NCBI GenBank assembly: GCA_028751875.1 | Contig: CM054134.1 | Location: 72,335,106-72,399,105 of the forward strand | DNA from: Rapana venosa | Taxonomy: Eukaryota > Mollusca > Gastropoda > Neogastropoda > Muricidae | Direction of reading: 5' to 3' | DNA: 64,000 bases | Shown: positions 53,550 through 64,000 of the stretch, piece after piece | How the letters are laid out: the number at the start of each line of letters is the position of its first letter | How positions within the stretch are numbered: position 1 is the first letter of the stretch | Notes under the pieces: model-generated | What the model saw: the letters and a program-made list of their open reading frames with translations, nothing else | What the model was told of the DNA's origin: nothing | Databases searched by the model: none | Made by a program: the position numbers and the translations under genes

Positions 53550-54612
53550 TTATGATTAGACTCCATTTGGTTTTATCCTATTAAAGTAAAAAGGAAGTGG
53601 TTTAAAGTAAAAAGTATTGCAATATAACTTTTATAAAGAAGAGCAGATAAGGGCTCTTACTCATTAGTCTTTCTAATTATTTTCTGGACAAAAGAAGAAA
53701 AACTGTTCAAAATGTGTATATTGAGTCATATCATGTATGTAATATGATGCATCATGCTACTGTTTAAAAAAACAACAACCCAGTCCAAAAAAACCTAATT
53801 AGTAATGTCAGTGGATAGGAGATTTCTTAAAAATGGAACCTGGTTATAAATGATAACTATCACTGGTTTAATTTCTTTTTCATGCTCTTGTTTTGTTTTA
53901 TTTTTTATTTAGTTTGGTTTGGTTTGAACATCTATTTTCCACATTTTGATGACAGATGTTAAAAGCCAAAGGGTTGTTTACTTGTTATTCACTGTGAATT
54001 TATGCAAACAACATTTCTGAAGAAGAGAAGATAATACAGATTGTGAAGCATCACCATTGCTGTGACCTCTGAGCAGAGTCCATCCATGGGTTGAATTTCT
54101 TTAAATCTATGGGCCAGGTCTGGCAGAATAATAGTCTTACCTGAACATTCTCTTTAAAGTCGTAGCTAATATTCTCTAAAAATGATATAAATAGAAAATA
54201 TATATATGATTTTTAAGTGTCATACATCCACACATACACACACACATGCACACTAATGTTTGTGTGTGTCTGATTAATAAAAAATTTGTTTTTTAATGTG
54301 GAAGCTATCTTGAACTGTTCGTACCAATTTGAAATGTATTTTTCTTGTGTCTTTCGAGATAATTATACATATGAATGGGCCTGCCGGTATTGTAATTGCC
54401 ATTCATGGGATGATTAAAGTGTTTTTGACTTGACTTGACACCACACATGCACTCAATGGCTGCATACGCAAAAATCTACCTTTGGTGAACCTCAGAGTTC
54501 TAGCAGAGGAATGAAAACAAAAAGTAAAAAAGTATTTTAGTGCCCTGATGAGTTTTTTTAACATGTATTTTGTTTTTTATAGTAATAATCATTCAGCTAT
54601 TTTTGGTTTCAG
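53430..54612. other. Upstream flank of gene 2
   Basis: Contains a CA repeat (53,519-53,547). A LINE-like 3' end closes with GTTTTTGACTTGACTTGACA at 54,421-54,440. Otherwise AT-rich DNA with no coding signal. Confidence 0.5.
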
Positions 54613-54694
54613 CTAATTCCATTGTTGACTGCAAAATAAACCATGAATCGGAGACACCCCAACACACAGCAAGATGAGATACCCATGCATCACT
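54613..54694 (+). CDS. Gene 2 first coding exon (with 5' UTR)
   Basis: Acceptor TTTTTGGTTTCAG ends at 54,612 and donor CACT|GTAAGT begins at 54,695. Coding begins at 54,643 (MNRRHPNTQQDEIPMHH), leaving phase 1. Confidence 0.65.
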
Positions 54695-56091
54695 GTAAGT
54701 TGCCAGAAATGAGTCATGCTATTTTTTGTTTTGGTTTGTATTTTATGTTTTTAGCATTTTTCAGTTTGGTTGGTTTGAGTTACACAGTTTGTACTTGAAA
54801 CCTGTTTGCTGAAGTTCCCTCAGCTTGCTTTTAGTTTTATTCATTACAGCATTTAAATGTTCTCAGATTGTGGTTTGTCTGTAGGTTAAATGTGTAGTTT
54901 TTTACCTGTAACTTCTGTAGGGGCTGTTGTTGGTTATGGTTAAAGTGGATTTTGCCTCAAAGTATCCTCATAGATAGATGGGGATGAGGGGTAGGGTGGG
55001 AGGGGGTGGAATCTTGGCCAAACTCCAGGAAACTTAGCCGTGCATTACTTTGTGGAAAGTTCATTATCAAAAGTAGAGTATCATGTAATTAATCAGTAAT
55101 TTATACCATTATCTCTCATCATTCTTAGCGCCTTGCATGAAGTTTTCTTTCCAGACAACCCAGCATTCCGTGACACCTCTTTGGAAAGGGGGTCATCACT
55201 TCCTAGGGATGGAATGCAGTATGAGTTTTCCCGCTATGGCGACCCCAGCCAACCCCTTGGGAATGGAGTGAATGGCGGGAACCAGCCACGCCTGGAGGGG
55301 CCGTACACTGTTACCTACGGCTCCAACCCGATTGGCCGCTATGGCTCTAACGAAGAACAGGACGATCCCACAGCTTTGGAAAACTTGTTGAAGCGTCTGC
55401 CAAGTCGTCAACTTGGTAAGATTATCAACATCATATTTTTATGCATAGATTACGATGTTTTCCCTGTCTGTGGATTTTGTGGTATAAATTGTATAACAGT
55501 GATGTCACTGTTCACTGTTTTTTCTTTGATATGCACATGAGGTAAGATTCGATTAGGCATGACAGTAAAACAATGTGGTGTTGCTGTTGTGGACCTTCAG
55601 TGCCCTGAGGATCACCGACAGTGCTCACTCTCACTCATCGTATCTGGAAATCACTGTGAGACCACAAGAGCAACTTAAATGGGAAGTTTGCATGTATGAC
55701 TGTTTTCAAGGACCTCACCATAGAGGCAGCCATACTCTGATTCAGAGGGTATATAGCATACATAATTATGCTTATTAGAACTCCTTTTGAAAGAGCAGTA
55801 TGTGTAAATCCCCAGACAAGGTTCTAAATCTGTTTTAAACCTATTACCAATAGTAAATGGAGTCAAGACATTTTAAACAGGGAGTCACATAAAACATTTT
55901 AAGACCAGTTGGATCTGGAGTTGCAAGCATTAAGCATGTAGATCTTCATCACAGAAATTATCCTGTAAATTGTGAAAGTCTTAGTGGCTAAAGAAACAAT
56001 CATAAAAAAGCTGTCTTAAAGACCAAAGAAGTTTTGAAGACCTTGTATAAAAAATTTCATCAGCAAATCAAGGAAGGGGATATATATAAAA

Positions 56092-56155
<64 letters not shown>

Positions 56156-56749
56156 AATATAAGCTTCAAATGATATGTCAAGCAACATTAGTGTCATAAA
56201 AACATAAAGCAAATCTCAAAGGCTTCCAATGTAAACAGATTTCAACGCATGACTAGAGGAAAATCAGAGGACAAGTATTGGACATTTGCATCAGATCTCA
56301 ATCCACAGATGTTGGAAGTAATTAATTTTGTGTGTATGTATGTGTTTGTGTTTGGTGATATTGGAAAATAAATTTATATCTGTAATCATGTAAGGTTGTT
56401 TCAGATTCAGAATGTGCCGAATAATCATCCGTTACTTTTAAAGATTTTTCTTGAGGCTGTTTTGAATTTTTGGCATCGCTTGCCGAACACTTGTTGTATA
56501 TAGTTATTATAGTGTTTTCAAATTGAGTGAATTGGAATGAGTTCATTTAATACCTGAACAGTACCTATTTGAAAGATCAACCATGAAGTCGCCAGGACAT
56601 GTTTTGTTCATTCAAAGAATATGTGCCCTTAAAAGTTGGGGTCTGGGCCTTCTTTGGTAGTTGTATGCTAAAAAATATGGCTTTGGTTTATTTTTGTGAT
56701 TGATGTGTGCGCGTGTGAGTGTGTGTGCATGTGCGTGCATGTGTGTGTG

Positions 56750-56791
<42 letters not shown>

Positions 56792-57490
56792 TGTAATGTG
56801 TAAATTCAAACTTAACTTTGAGAAGGTTTTTTTTTTAGACTTATCTGGTAAAGAAACTACACATCTGCAGTTATTTTGGTTTACATCTTTTGTGCATGCA
56901 TAATCCATGATGATAAAAGTCAAGTTTCGAGAGAATGGATAATACTGTGTATTATTCAGTTTTAGTTTACGTTCTTTTCCCATTTGATCTTTGTCATGTA
57001 GCGTAGCATTCGGTTTTCACAGCTCTTCAAAAATCCGTCGAATGTTTGTTGAAGAGCTGTGAAAACCGAATGCTATGCTACATGACAAAGATCAAATGGG
57101 AAGACAGGATCACGATGAAGAACTATGGAGAATGTGCAAAGTTGATGATCTGAAGTCTGTAGCTAGTACCAATAGACTGCACTGGTTTGGGCACGTTCAA
57201 TGGAAAGCAGACCACCACATCATAAAAAGAGCAATGAACTTCGTAGTGGATGGAAAGAGACCAAGGGGAAGACCTAGCAAAACCTGGGCTGCCTTTATTG
57301 CAGATGATCTTAGAGAAAGGGGCATAAATAATAATAATAATAATAATTAATGGAATTTATATAGCATTATATCTTGCAGAGACAAATCAAAGCGCTTGCA
57401 CTCAACTCATTCTTACACAGTCATACAACCAGTGACAAGCAATAGTTCCATCAAGTCCAAAATGTGCACACACACACACGCACACAAACA

Positions 57491-57539
<49 letters not shown>

Positions 57540-58693
57540 CGGAGACGGGGTAGCCTAGTGGTCAGAACATTGCGCTCGCAATCTGACGACCCGGGTTCGA
57601 TTCCCGTTCAAGGGGATACTTTCCCCTGGAGTTAACATCAGTGCAGACTCCACTCTCCCCAAAGTCCTTCGGATGAGACTATAAACCGAGGTCCCGTGTG
57701 CGAACGCATGCAGAACATCTCGCGCACACGTTAAATCCTGCTCCGCTTTTCGTAAGAGTAGGCCATTGTGTGCCGGTGGGAACAGATGACAGAATTTACA
57801 AAACCGCATACACACGGGGACTGGATGTAAAAAAGCACATGAGTGCTTATTCCATTATCCTCGATATAAAAGAATGAAATAAAAATAAATAAAAATAAAT
57901 AAAATAACACACACACACACACACACAGAGGTCACATACCCTGGCAGGGCAATAGAATCTTGGCTGTTGAAGGCATGGAAAAACTATGAGATGAGGCAGG
58001 AGAGGAAAATCTTAGGTTTGAAATAAATATGTCTTGAGACTGGATTTAAAAGTGTCATAAGAAGGCTTTTGGCGGAGAGAGAGGGGGAGATCATTCCACA
58101 TCAATGGACCAGAAATAGAGAAAGAGCGACGGCCGATGGTGGATTGGTTGAATCTAGGTATTTGTAAGGACAAGGTATCTGCAGCAAAGCGGAGAGAACG
58201 AGAAGGAGTGTACAAGTGAAGACATTCACAGAGGTAGGCGGGTGCTGTTTTGTGGAGACATTTGTAACAGAGGGTAAATAAGGAGGAAGCTCAAAACAGA
58301 GAGAAATGGAGAAGGCTCATCAATGTCAAACCTCCCCTGGGAGAAACATGACAAAAAGGAAGAAGAAGAAGAAGTTTACGTTTTTTTTCAACTGTCATGA
58401 CTCTTTTCATTCAAAGAATACAATTATTAGTGTTGAAAAAGATAAAAGATCAACTGTTGCTAGCAAGCTTGTTTTTTCCATGTCTTACAGAGTCGGCTGC
58501 TGCTTCTGTTGCCAAAACAATGCACCGCAAACACAGCCACAAGAGAACCATGCCGGGAACAGCACAAGGAGAAGACTATCTGAACGACATGTTGGATAGT
58601 GGGTCCTTTCTCGATGCGGAGGAAGAGGAGAGGATGGAGGATGCCATTCGAAGTATGCCTACCTCCATGGCAGACAGACGATCCATGATGTAG
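54643..58693 (+). CDS. Gene 2: unrecognised 171-residue, largely disordered protein
   Basis: Reconstructed as join(54643..54694, 55155..55415, 58491..58693), 516 nt, in frame at both junctions (phase 1 each). A TAA six bases upstream of the ATG closes the frame, and an acceptor (TTTTGGTTTCAG, ending 54,612) implies an upstream non-coding exon. The N-terminal 100 residues are rich in Gly, Asn, Pro, Tyr and Ser (YEFSRYGDPSQPLGNGVNGG). Then come a short Leu-rich helix (TALENLLKRLPSRQL), a basic His/Lys patch (MHRKHSHKR, 115-123) and an acidic helix (DAEEEERMEDAIRSM). No transmembrane segment or signal peptide is seen. I do not recognise a family. An internal donor-like CGAA|GTATGC near 58,652 means the C-terminus could differ and the protein could continue. 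Confidence 0.65.
55155..55415 (+). CDS. Gene 2 coding exon 2
   Basis: I use the acceptor GTTTTCTTTCCAG ending at 55,154, which matches phase 1. The upstream AG at 55,128 (CATTCTTAG) would break frame. Donor CTTG|GTAAGA begins at 55,416. It encodes NPAFRDTSLERGSSLPRDGM onwards to LLKRLPSRQL. Confidence 0.72.
56079..56155. repeat. (TA)n microsatellite
   Basis: TA run with a few AA interruptions inside intron 2 of gene 2. Confidence 0.95.
56704..56792. repeat. (GT)n microsatellite
   Basis: GT repeat with GCATGTGCGTGCATG variants. Confidence 0.93.
56977..57102. repeat. Inverted repeat: 54-bp arms, 18-nt loop
   Basis: Left arm 56,977-57,030, right arm 57,049-57,102, identical in 53 of 54 positions (one C/T difference). 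The loop reads AAATCCGTCGAATGTTTG. The right arm runs directly into a LINE coding fragment. Confidence 0.95.
57049..57330 (+). mobile_element. LINE C-terminal fragment
   Basis: Encodes DEELWRMCKVDDLKSVASTN, RLHWFGHVQWKADHH and GKRPRGRPSKTWAAFIADDL. The R(L)HWFGHV...RPRGRP...W pattern is a well-known LINE polyprotein C-terminus. It is followed by an AAT repeat. Confidence 0.82.
57330..58300 (-). mobile_element. LINE 3' fragment interrupted by a SINE
   Basis: Minus strand: 58,215-58,012 encodes RSLRFAADTLSLQIPRFNQS, RRSFSISGPLMWNDLPLSLR and FKSSLKTYLF, the conserved LINE C-terminus. The 3' UTR has a CA repeat on both sides of a family A SINE (57,541-57,905). The tail lies at 57,400-57,330 (GAGTGCAAGCGCTTTGATTT...AATTCCATTAATTATTATT). 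The same element without the SINE is at 36,030-36,560. Confidence 0.85.
57541..57905 (+). mobile_element. SINE family A, best full-length copy
   Basis: tRNA-like head: GGGTAGCCTAGTGGTCAGAA (A box) and GACCCGGGTTCGATTCCCGT (B box). Body: GATGAGACTATAAACCGAGG, ACGCATGCAGAACATCTCGC, GTAAGAGTAGGCCATTGTGT, ACACACGGGGACTGGATGTA. Tail: CCATTATCCTCGATATAAAA plus A-rich DNA. Inserted in a CA repeat. Confidence 0.92.
58491..58693 (+). CDS. Gene 2 last coding exon
   Basis: Acceptor CCATGTCTTACAG ends at 58,490, phase 1 in. It encodes SAAASVAKTMHRKHSHKRTM, EDYLNDMLDSGSFLDAEEEE and ends ADRRSMM with TAG at 58,691-58,693. Confidence 0.72.
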
Positions 58694-58978
58694 GTTGAGA
58701 TGTATTGATTTATGAGTGAAGAGGAAGCTGTATTTCCGTCCATATTTTGCTAATTTTGTAATATTGGGGTTTATATTTCAGGATTTGTATGCTTTATCGG
58801 TATCCTGCTTTAGTTTGTGTGTGTGTGTGTGTGTGTGAGTGAGTGAGTGAGTGAGAGAGAGAATATGTTAGTGTGCATGTGCATATGTGTCTATGTAGAT
58901 TGCTATTTTCAATTATCTTTTATCTAAATAATTTAAAAAGACTGTTGCTGTTTTATTTATGTATTTCCTTCAAGTTTC

Positions 58979-59018
<40 letters not shown>

Positions 59019-59066
59019 CATACGTGTGCTGTGCATATATGTAATATATATTTATATATATATATA

Positions 59067-59102
<36 letters not shown>

Positions 59103-60242
59103 TATATATGTGCATGTTGTGTGTGGAGGTTTAGTTCTTCACTTTAATTGTGTGTGTGTGTGTGTATGTGTGTATACTTGCATGCAAAAGGTGTGCATGA
59201 GTATTGATAAAATTTACATTTAATGTTTTGGTTGTTTTACTTTACTTTTGCATTTGTTTTTGCATTTTGATGATGAATGCTTCATACTTAATCATAGTTA
59301 TGAACATTTCTCTTTCTAGTAAAACTTGATAAGTTTATACTGACTTAGATTGAATGGTGCAATATTATGTTATATTTGATTGATTGTCTATCGACGAAAA
59401 AAGCAAAATCAAATCAGTGAAACTACTTATGAGTGTTACCATGAAATTAATCAGATTTGCTTGCTGGGTTTTTTTTTGTTTTTTGCATAGAGTGGATTAC
59501 TGATGTTCATAGTTTTGTGTGTGAGCTCTGTGAGTTACAATTTAAATTGGTCAAATTAACTATTGTTGTTGATGTTTGTACAGCTATGAAATTTACTAGG
59601 CATGTTCTTTACAGCACATTGTATAGGAGGAAACAGGACTTGGAATCACAGCCAGTAGGTTCTCTGGTTCATGAAGGTAGAATCATTCATGAATCAGGGA
59701 TACACTTGCAGCAGAATGTGCAAACTGAGAGGTAAACTGAAATCTGGGATGTGTACAGAATTTGAGAATATTGACCAAAGAGCCAGATCAGTCATTAGCC
59801 GTCACAAGCTGGGGGCAGTGACAGATTAGCTGGTGTGGATTGCAGAGCAAACAATAATGTTGATAACATGTACCCTTGTGCAATCCCCTTACAGTATGTT
59901 GGTCATGCCTAGTCAAATTTTGTTTAGTACATTCACAGCAATATGCGTCAATTGTTGTTGCACTGTTTCAAGTTTTCAAGTCTTGCAGGCCCTGTCTTGG
60001 TATTTGTAGGTTCAATTAGTAAGGTGTTCTGAATCACAGAAGAGACCTCAGCAGTGAAACAAATGTACATTGTTCTACCAGACTCAGAAGTAGTCATCAA
60101 GAATCAAAACAAAACTGAACAACAAAAAAGCTGCACCTTGGTCTCTTTTCCTACCCCCCTTGCACAGCATTGTTGAAAATCATTCTTGTGAGTCACACAG
60201 GGTCCTGACATCACAAATTCAATTACCAAACCCCCAACTTTT

Positions 60243-60273
<31 letters not shown>

Positions 60274-61260
60274 CCATCCCTCCCCCCTAAATCCCCAAAC
60301 CAACAAAACAAAAAAACAACAAAAAGTCCCAAACCGAAAACCCTCCCCCCTCCCCATCCCTTTTCCTGAAAAAAAAGAGGACAGTTAACAGATCAAATAA
60401 TTACAAAGTGAGAAGCACACAGGGTTAAATGGGATCACTGATGGAGTTAATTAAGCTTCAGAAAGCTGGCCAGAGAATCACATAGCTATGGTTGAAAAAG
60501 AGTCAGGCCCGCTGACTGTACAGTTACAGCTAATTAGCTGCCTAAAAGGAGTTCTGCTTTCAATTCAGCAGGTGTGTCTTGTATACAGTTGTGCTTTACA
60601 AAATTTGGCTAGGCATACAAACACATTGAGCCAGTTAGGCTTGCATTTAGCTGACCTGTGCGTTTACTAACTAGAGAGGGATTGGAGGGAAATTATGATG
60701 TGGTAGATCTGTCATACTGGTTGTGTGCCAAAGCCTCAGTCTCTGAGTTGTCACAGAACCCACATGAATGGGGGAATCTGGTTGACAAATCTTCAGTGTG
60801 GTGTCTCTGTAATTCCGTATGGAGGGAAGGGATGTAGAAAATTTCTGCTACCTACAGAAGTTGAAGGGATAATATTGTATTTATTCAAGACTGGAGTTCA
60901 TGAAGCTTTTAAACCATGCATTTGCATCTGGCAAGTTTTGTGCAATTAAAGTAGAAAGGATTTATCCCCCCCACTCCTAAAAAAAAAAAAGAGATCGTGA
61001 ATTCAGAATAGATGGTGAGCATGTTATTTGTAGAAAACAGTGGGGGGGGGTTTCTCCTATAACTGAAGATCTAAAATAAAATGGTCTGGTGGTGGATCTA
61101 TGCTTTCACTTGATAGAAAGAAGCTGGGTGTTTGAGAGAGGTAGGGTGGGGTTGGATGACTGCTGTTGTAGGCACAAAAGATAACTTTATTTAAGTCGTT
61201 CCATTGCCTCAGTCTGCCTGACCATGTGAGGGGAAGGATCCATCCAAGAATGTGATCACG
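58694..61260. other. Downstream of gene 2, no gene assigned
   Basis: Includes GT/GA repeats (58,819-58,862), GT and TA repeats (58,980-59,110) and a C run (60,246-60,270) followed by C/A-rich DNA. Several open frames (for example 59,457-59,735) have no recognisable domain or splice support. Confidence 0.45.
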
Positions 61261-61281
61261 GTTTTGCAGAAGTGTTCTTCA

Positions 61282-61412
61282 CAGGAGGGATGTGCTCATT
61301 TTGAAGAGGGATGTGCTCATTTTGAAGAGGGATGTGCTCATTATGAAGAGGGATGTGCTCATTTTGAAGAGGGATGTGCTCATTTTGAAGAGGGATGTGC
61401 TCATTTTGAAGA
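61282..61412 (+). repeat. 21-bp minisatellite, six units
   Basis: Units of GAGGGATGTGCTCATTTTGA plus A, with one ATT to TAT variant. The 21-bp period keeps one frame open and encodes GCAHFEE repeats, but nothing else supports coding. Confidence 0.93.
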
Positions 61413-62290
61413 TGTGGTAGACATTACTCTGTAAGTGACGTTCTTGTGTAAGGGACAAGTTAGTTCATCTTATTTTTCTTCTGTCTCCCCCCCCCTCCCC
61501 CCTCTCCTTTAAGCTGTGTTGACTGTGTGACAGGTTTTTTTCTTCCAGCTTGTATGTTGAAAGTTCTTTACTTGACAGATTTCTATAGCAGAGAGAGTGT
61601 AAAACTTTAACCATGCCATAGAAACGTTATTATGCAGTTCATGCTCTGGTTTTTAACAAGTAAGAGAGGTTTATGGGTCAGTGTGTTAAGGGTGCAGCGT
61701 TCATTAACCTCTCCAGTGCCTGATGGCAGCTTTTGCTACCATAACTCTTGGTGCCTAACAGCACCTGACTATAAAATTGTCATGACTATGACATGGAATT
61801 TCTTTACTCGACCTTTTGTTCAGAGTTTTTTAAAAATACTTATCTATATAGAGTACTCAAAAGCTGAAAATTTAATTCCAAGTTTTCTAAATTTTAGTTT
61901 TCTTAATAATGACCCGATTTCCCCCCATACCTTCTTCTTCTTTTCTCGTTTGCTTTACACCATCAGATGTGTCTGTGAAAAATAATGGCATGTTCTTTCC
62001 AGCTTCTCTCGTGGGCTGTATACCTTGGTTTACGGGGTCCTTCATACCTGAACCACAGTCCTCTTGTCAAGTAGTTGTCAGTGTAAAATGGGTATGGCAG
62101 TGAAGGGGTTAAACTGAAGGCATGTATTCATTGTGGTGCCAGTCTGTCTTTAAGTAGAATAGTGTTATGAAAGAAAAATTGTACCAAGAATGGAAAAAAA
62201 ACCATACCATGATTTGTCAAATTAATTAGAGATAATGAGAAGTTTGACAAAGCAGTAGTTAATTTTTTGTTGTCGTATGTCTTCCATAAC

Positions 62291-62294
<4 letters not shown>

Positions 62295-62328
<34 letters not shown>
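62295..62328. repeat. (GT)n microsatellite
   Basis: GT run directly adjoining the left end of a family D SINE. Confidence 0.94.
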
Positions 62329-62329
62329 C

Positions 62330-62700
62330 ATCCCTTGGCTAGAGCTCCCAAGGATCACCAGTGGTCATATTTTGTGTATGTGTTCCTTTTTGCCCATCAC
62401 AAAGGTAACCGCATTCTGACTTCAGGGATGTATGCTGGGTATGTTTGTGTTTCTATAACCCATCGAATGCTGACATGAATTACAGGATCCTTAACGTGCA
62501 TATTTGATCTTGTGCATGTGTATATTCATGAAGGGGATCAAGACACTGGCAGGTCTGCACATAGAGTTTTCCTGGGGGTTGTAAAAATCCCCATCCTTAA
62601 TTCACCAGACGCTGGCAAGATTCGAATCCATGATTTCATGGACCCATGGGATTGAAGTTGAACAGTCTTAACCATTCGGCTGTAGAGTTCGTCCACTAGG
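62330..62700 (-). mobile_element. SINE family D, reverse full copy
   Basis: Read on the minus strand from about 62,690: CTACAGCCGAATGGTTAAGA (A box), ATGGATTCGAATCTTGCCAG (B box), GGTGAATTAAGGATGGGGAT. It ends at the left with CTGGTGATCCTTGGGAGCTC. It serves as the reference for the family D fragments elsewhere in the window. Confidence 0.8.
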
Positions 62701-62874
62701 GTTTTAAAAGGTCACATGTAGAATGATTGGAAAACATCAGATCTTTACCAGTCTTAGATTAAGTTGGACAGTCTGGAAGCATTTAGATTTAGAGATGGAG
62801 TTTGTAGTTCTTAACGGTATAATCTGGGGCCCGTATCTCATGATTAAAAGGAAAAGTTGTTGTTGTTATTTTTA

Positions 62875-62876
<2 letters not shown>

Positions 62877-62929
<53 letters not shown>

Positions 62930-62930
62930 C
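62877..62930. repeat. (ATC)n trinucleotide repeat
   Basis: About 17 ATC/TCA units; translates as poly-Ser in one frame, which is not a gene. Confidence 0.96.
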
Positions 62931-62974
62931 AGTATTTTATCTCTGAATGATGTACAATGCATGATAGAATGAGA

Positions 62975-63300
62975 ACTCCCCCCTAGGGGGATGCCAGGGT
63001 CCTGTCAGTATAAATAGCATCCCTGCCTTCTGGAAATTCTGTGCCAGGAATTCTCTCTTTTCTATCCCTCACTTTGTTTATGCCTTGCTCCTTTTCTTCC
63101 TGTCACCTCCTTCTTGGTCCATTCTCATGTCTCTTTCTCCAGAAAGGCTTACAAATAATAATACTCTCCCTCCCGTGTCGGTCGGATGTGCTGGGCCTGA
63201 CTTGTTAGGCACTTTATGACAGCACAGCATATTTTCGCTCATATGACAGACAACTATAGTTGCTGTCTAAGCATTCAACAACAAAGAAAAAGAAGAATGA
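62975..63300 (+). repeat. Interspersed repeat X, copy 2
   Basis: Collinear with 5,072-5,420: ATAAATAGCATCCCTGCCTT, GGAAATTCTGTGCCAGGAAT, GTGCTGGGCCTGACTTGTTA, CATATTTTCGCTCATATGAC, AGACAACTATAGTTGCTGTC and an AAGAAAAAGAAGAA tail. Confidence 0.78.
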
Positions 63301-64000
63301 GAGCTATTGTTTGCTTGCTTTGTGATAAGTGTCTTTCATTTTTGAGTTCATGCTTATGAGGGTTAATCCCTTTGTTCTCATATGTTATCTAAACTTTTCA
63401 AGGAGAGAACTCAACCGTGATAGAAAATTGCTGTAGATATTGTGCTTGTTAGCTTAAGTGAGAGAGGAAATGGTACCATGCTTTTTATGAGAAAAGATAT
63501 GGTACCATGTTTTTTATGAGAAAAAATATGGACATTTTTAAATTTTGGAACTCTGTTGTCAAAACATCACTAACTAGTCAACTCATCTGCGTGGAAGTGT
63601 GTATATGCTCTGTTTAGTATATAAAGCATTCTGAAAATGTTTCTAACTTTTTAAGGCTATGTTAGTTTTCAGAAAAGACAGTACGACATAACCAAGGAAA
63701 AATCAAAAAGAAGTAGTAACCATAACTTTTCTTCTAATTTTCAGAAAAGACAAGATAACGTAACTAAGAAATAATCCATGGGTATAGAACTTGTCTGTTA
63801 AACCTGCCATGAAAATGGAGCACCTGTCGATTAAAAGACTAAAAGCTGACTTTGTGTTTGAAATGGGTTTGTGGGTGGTCAGAACTGTCGGGTGTAATAC
63901 CATTGTCATGGCAGGTTTAGCTGATTGTAACATGTTCTCCTAATGTTACTGTGCTGTGGTGCTGTGTTGCTGTTGACTTCGACTTTACTGTTAAAAAAAA
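63300..64000. other. Unassigned right end with short repeats
   Basis: A 31-bp tandem pair around ATGGTACCATG.TTTTTATG lies at 63,470-63,530. A TTCAGAAAAGACA block occurs twice (about 63,668 and 63,741). A 20-bp inverted repeat lies at 63,799-63,818 and 63,900-63,919. No coding signal is recognised. Confidence 0.5.

Noticed and set aside
62723..62950. 75-codon frame ending in poly-Ser
   Set aside because: The Ser run is the (ATC)n trinucleotide repeat, and the remainder has no domain.

Overview
This is a eukaryotic, animal nuclear sequence. Protein-coding DNA occurs as short exons with GT..AG borders and consistent intron phases, separated by introns of up to about 7 kb. The rest is dense with CA/GT, CT/GA, AT and poly-G/C microsatellites, tRNA-derived SINEs and decayed APE-type LINE fragments. 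The mix of SINEs and LINE tails fits a lophotrochozoan, most likely a marine mollusc such as a gastropod. That assignment is inference from repeat style; no taxon-specific gene is present.

Layout. 1-10,000: repeat-rich flank with a minus-strand LINE (about 794-3,611), several SINEs and a plus-strand LINE 3' end (8,530-9,470). About 10,050-34,900: gene 1, plus strand. I reconstruct ten coding exons that join in frame into a 502-residue protein, with a probable non-coding first exon near 10,259. The protein has an acidic cytosolic N-terminus, one transmembrane helix, a Band-7/SPFH (prohibitin-stomatin-like) domain interrupted by a cysteine cluster, and an Ala/Glu-rich C-terminal helix. Intron 4 contains a separate same-strand 322-codon ORF (21,911-22,879) of unknown function. 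Intron 7 starts with a 77-bp triplication of the exon end. Intron 8 holds a 1.6-kb minisatellite with a 156-bp higher-order period. 34,516-37,963: 3' UTR and LINE/SINE fragments. 37,963-about 51,000: degraded sequence. Its left part (37,978-43,357) is a noisy collinear copy of 32,210-37,963, including the last two exons of gene 1. Its right part (about 45,540-49,915) is a noisy copy of about 50,770-53,420. Two stretches of 847 and 795 bases contain no G. I read 37,963-51,000 as an assembly gap filled with a low-accuracy read whose overlapping ends were not merged, not as biology. 54,600-58,693: gene 2, plus strand, three coding exons encoding a 171-residue, largely disordered protein that I do not recognise. 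58,694-64,000: repeats and unassigned sequence.

The two genes share a strand but nothing shows that they act together. Gene 1 is expected to be a membrane-anchored SPFH scaffold protein. The best leads are the intronic ORF, the cysteine-rich SPFH protein with its 25-nt microexon, the pseudo-exon triplication, the LINE/SINE shared 3' tail, a 54-bp hairpin, and an interspersed repeat family found at both ends of the window.
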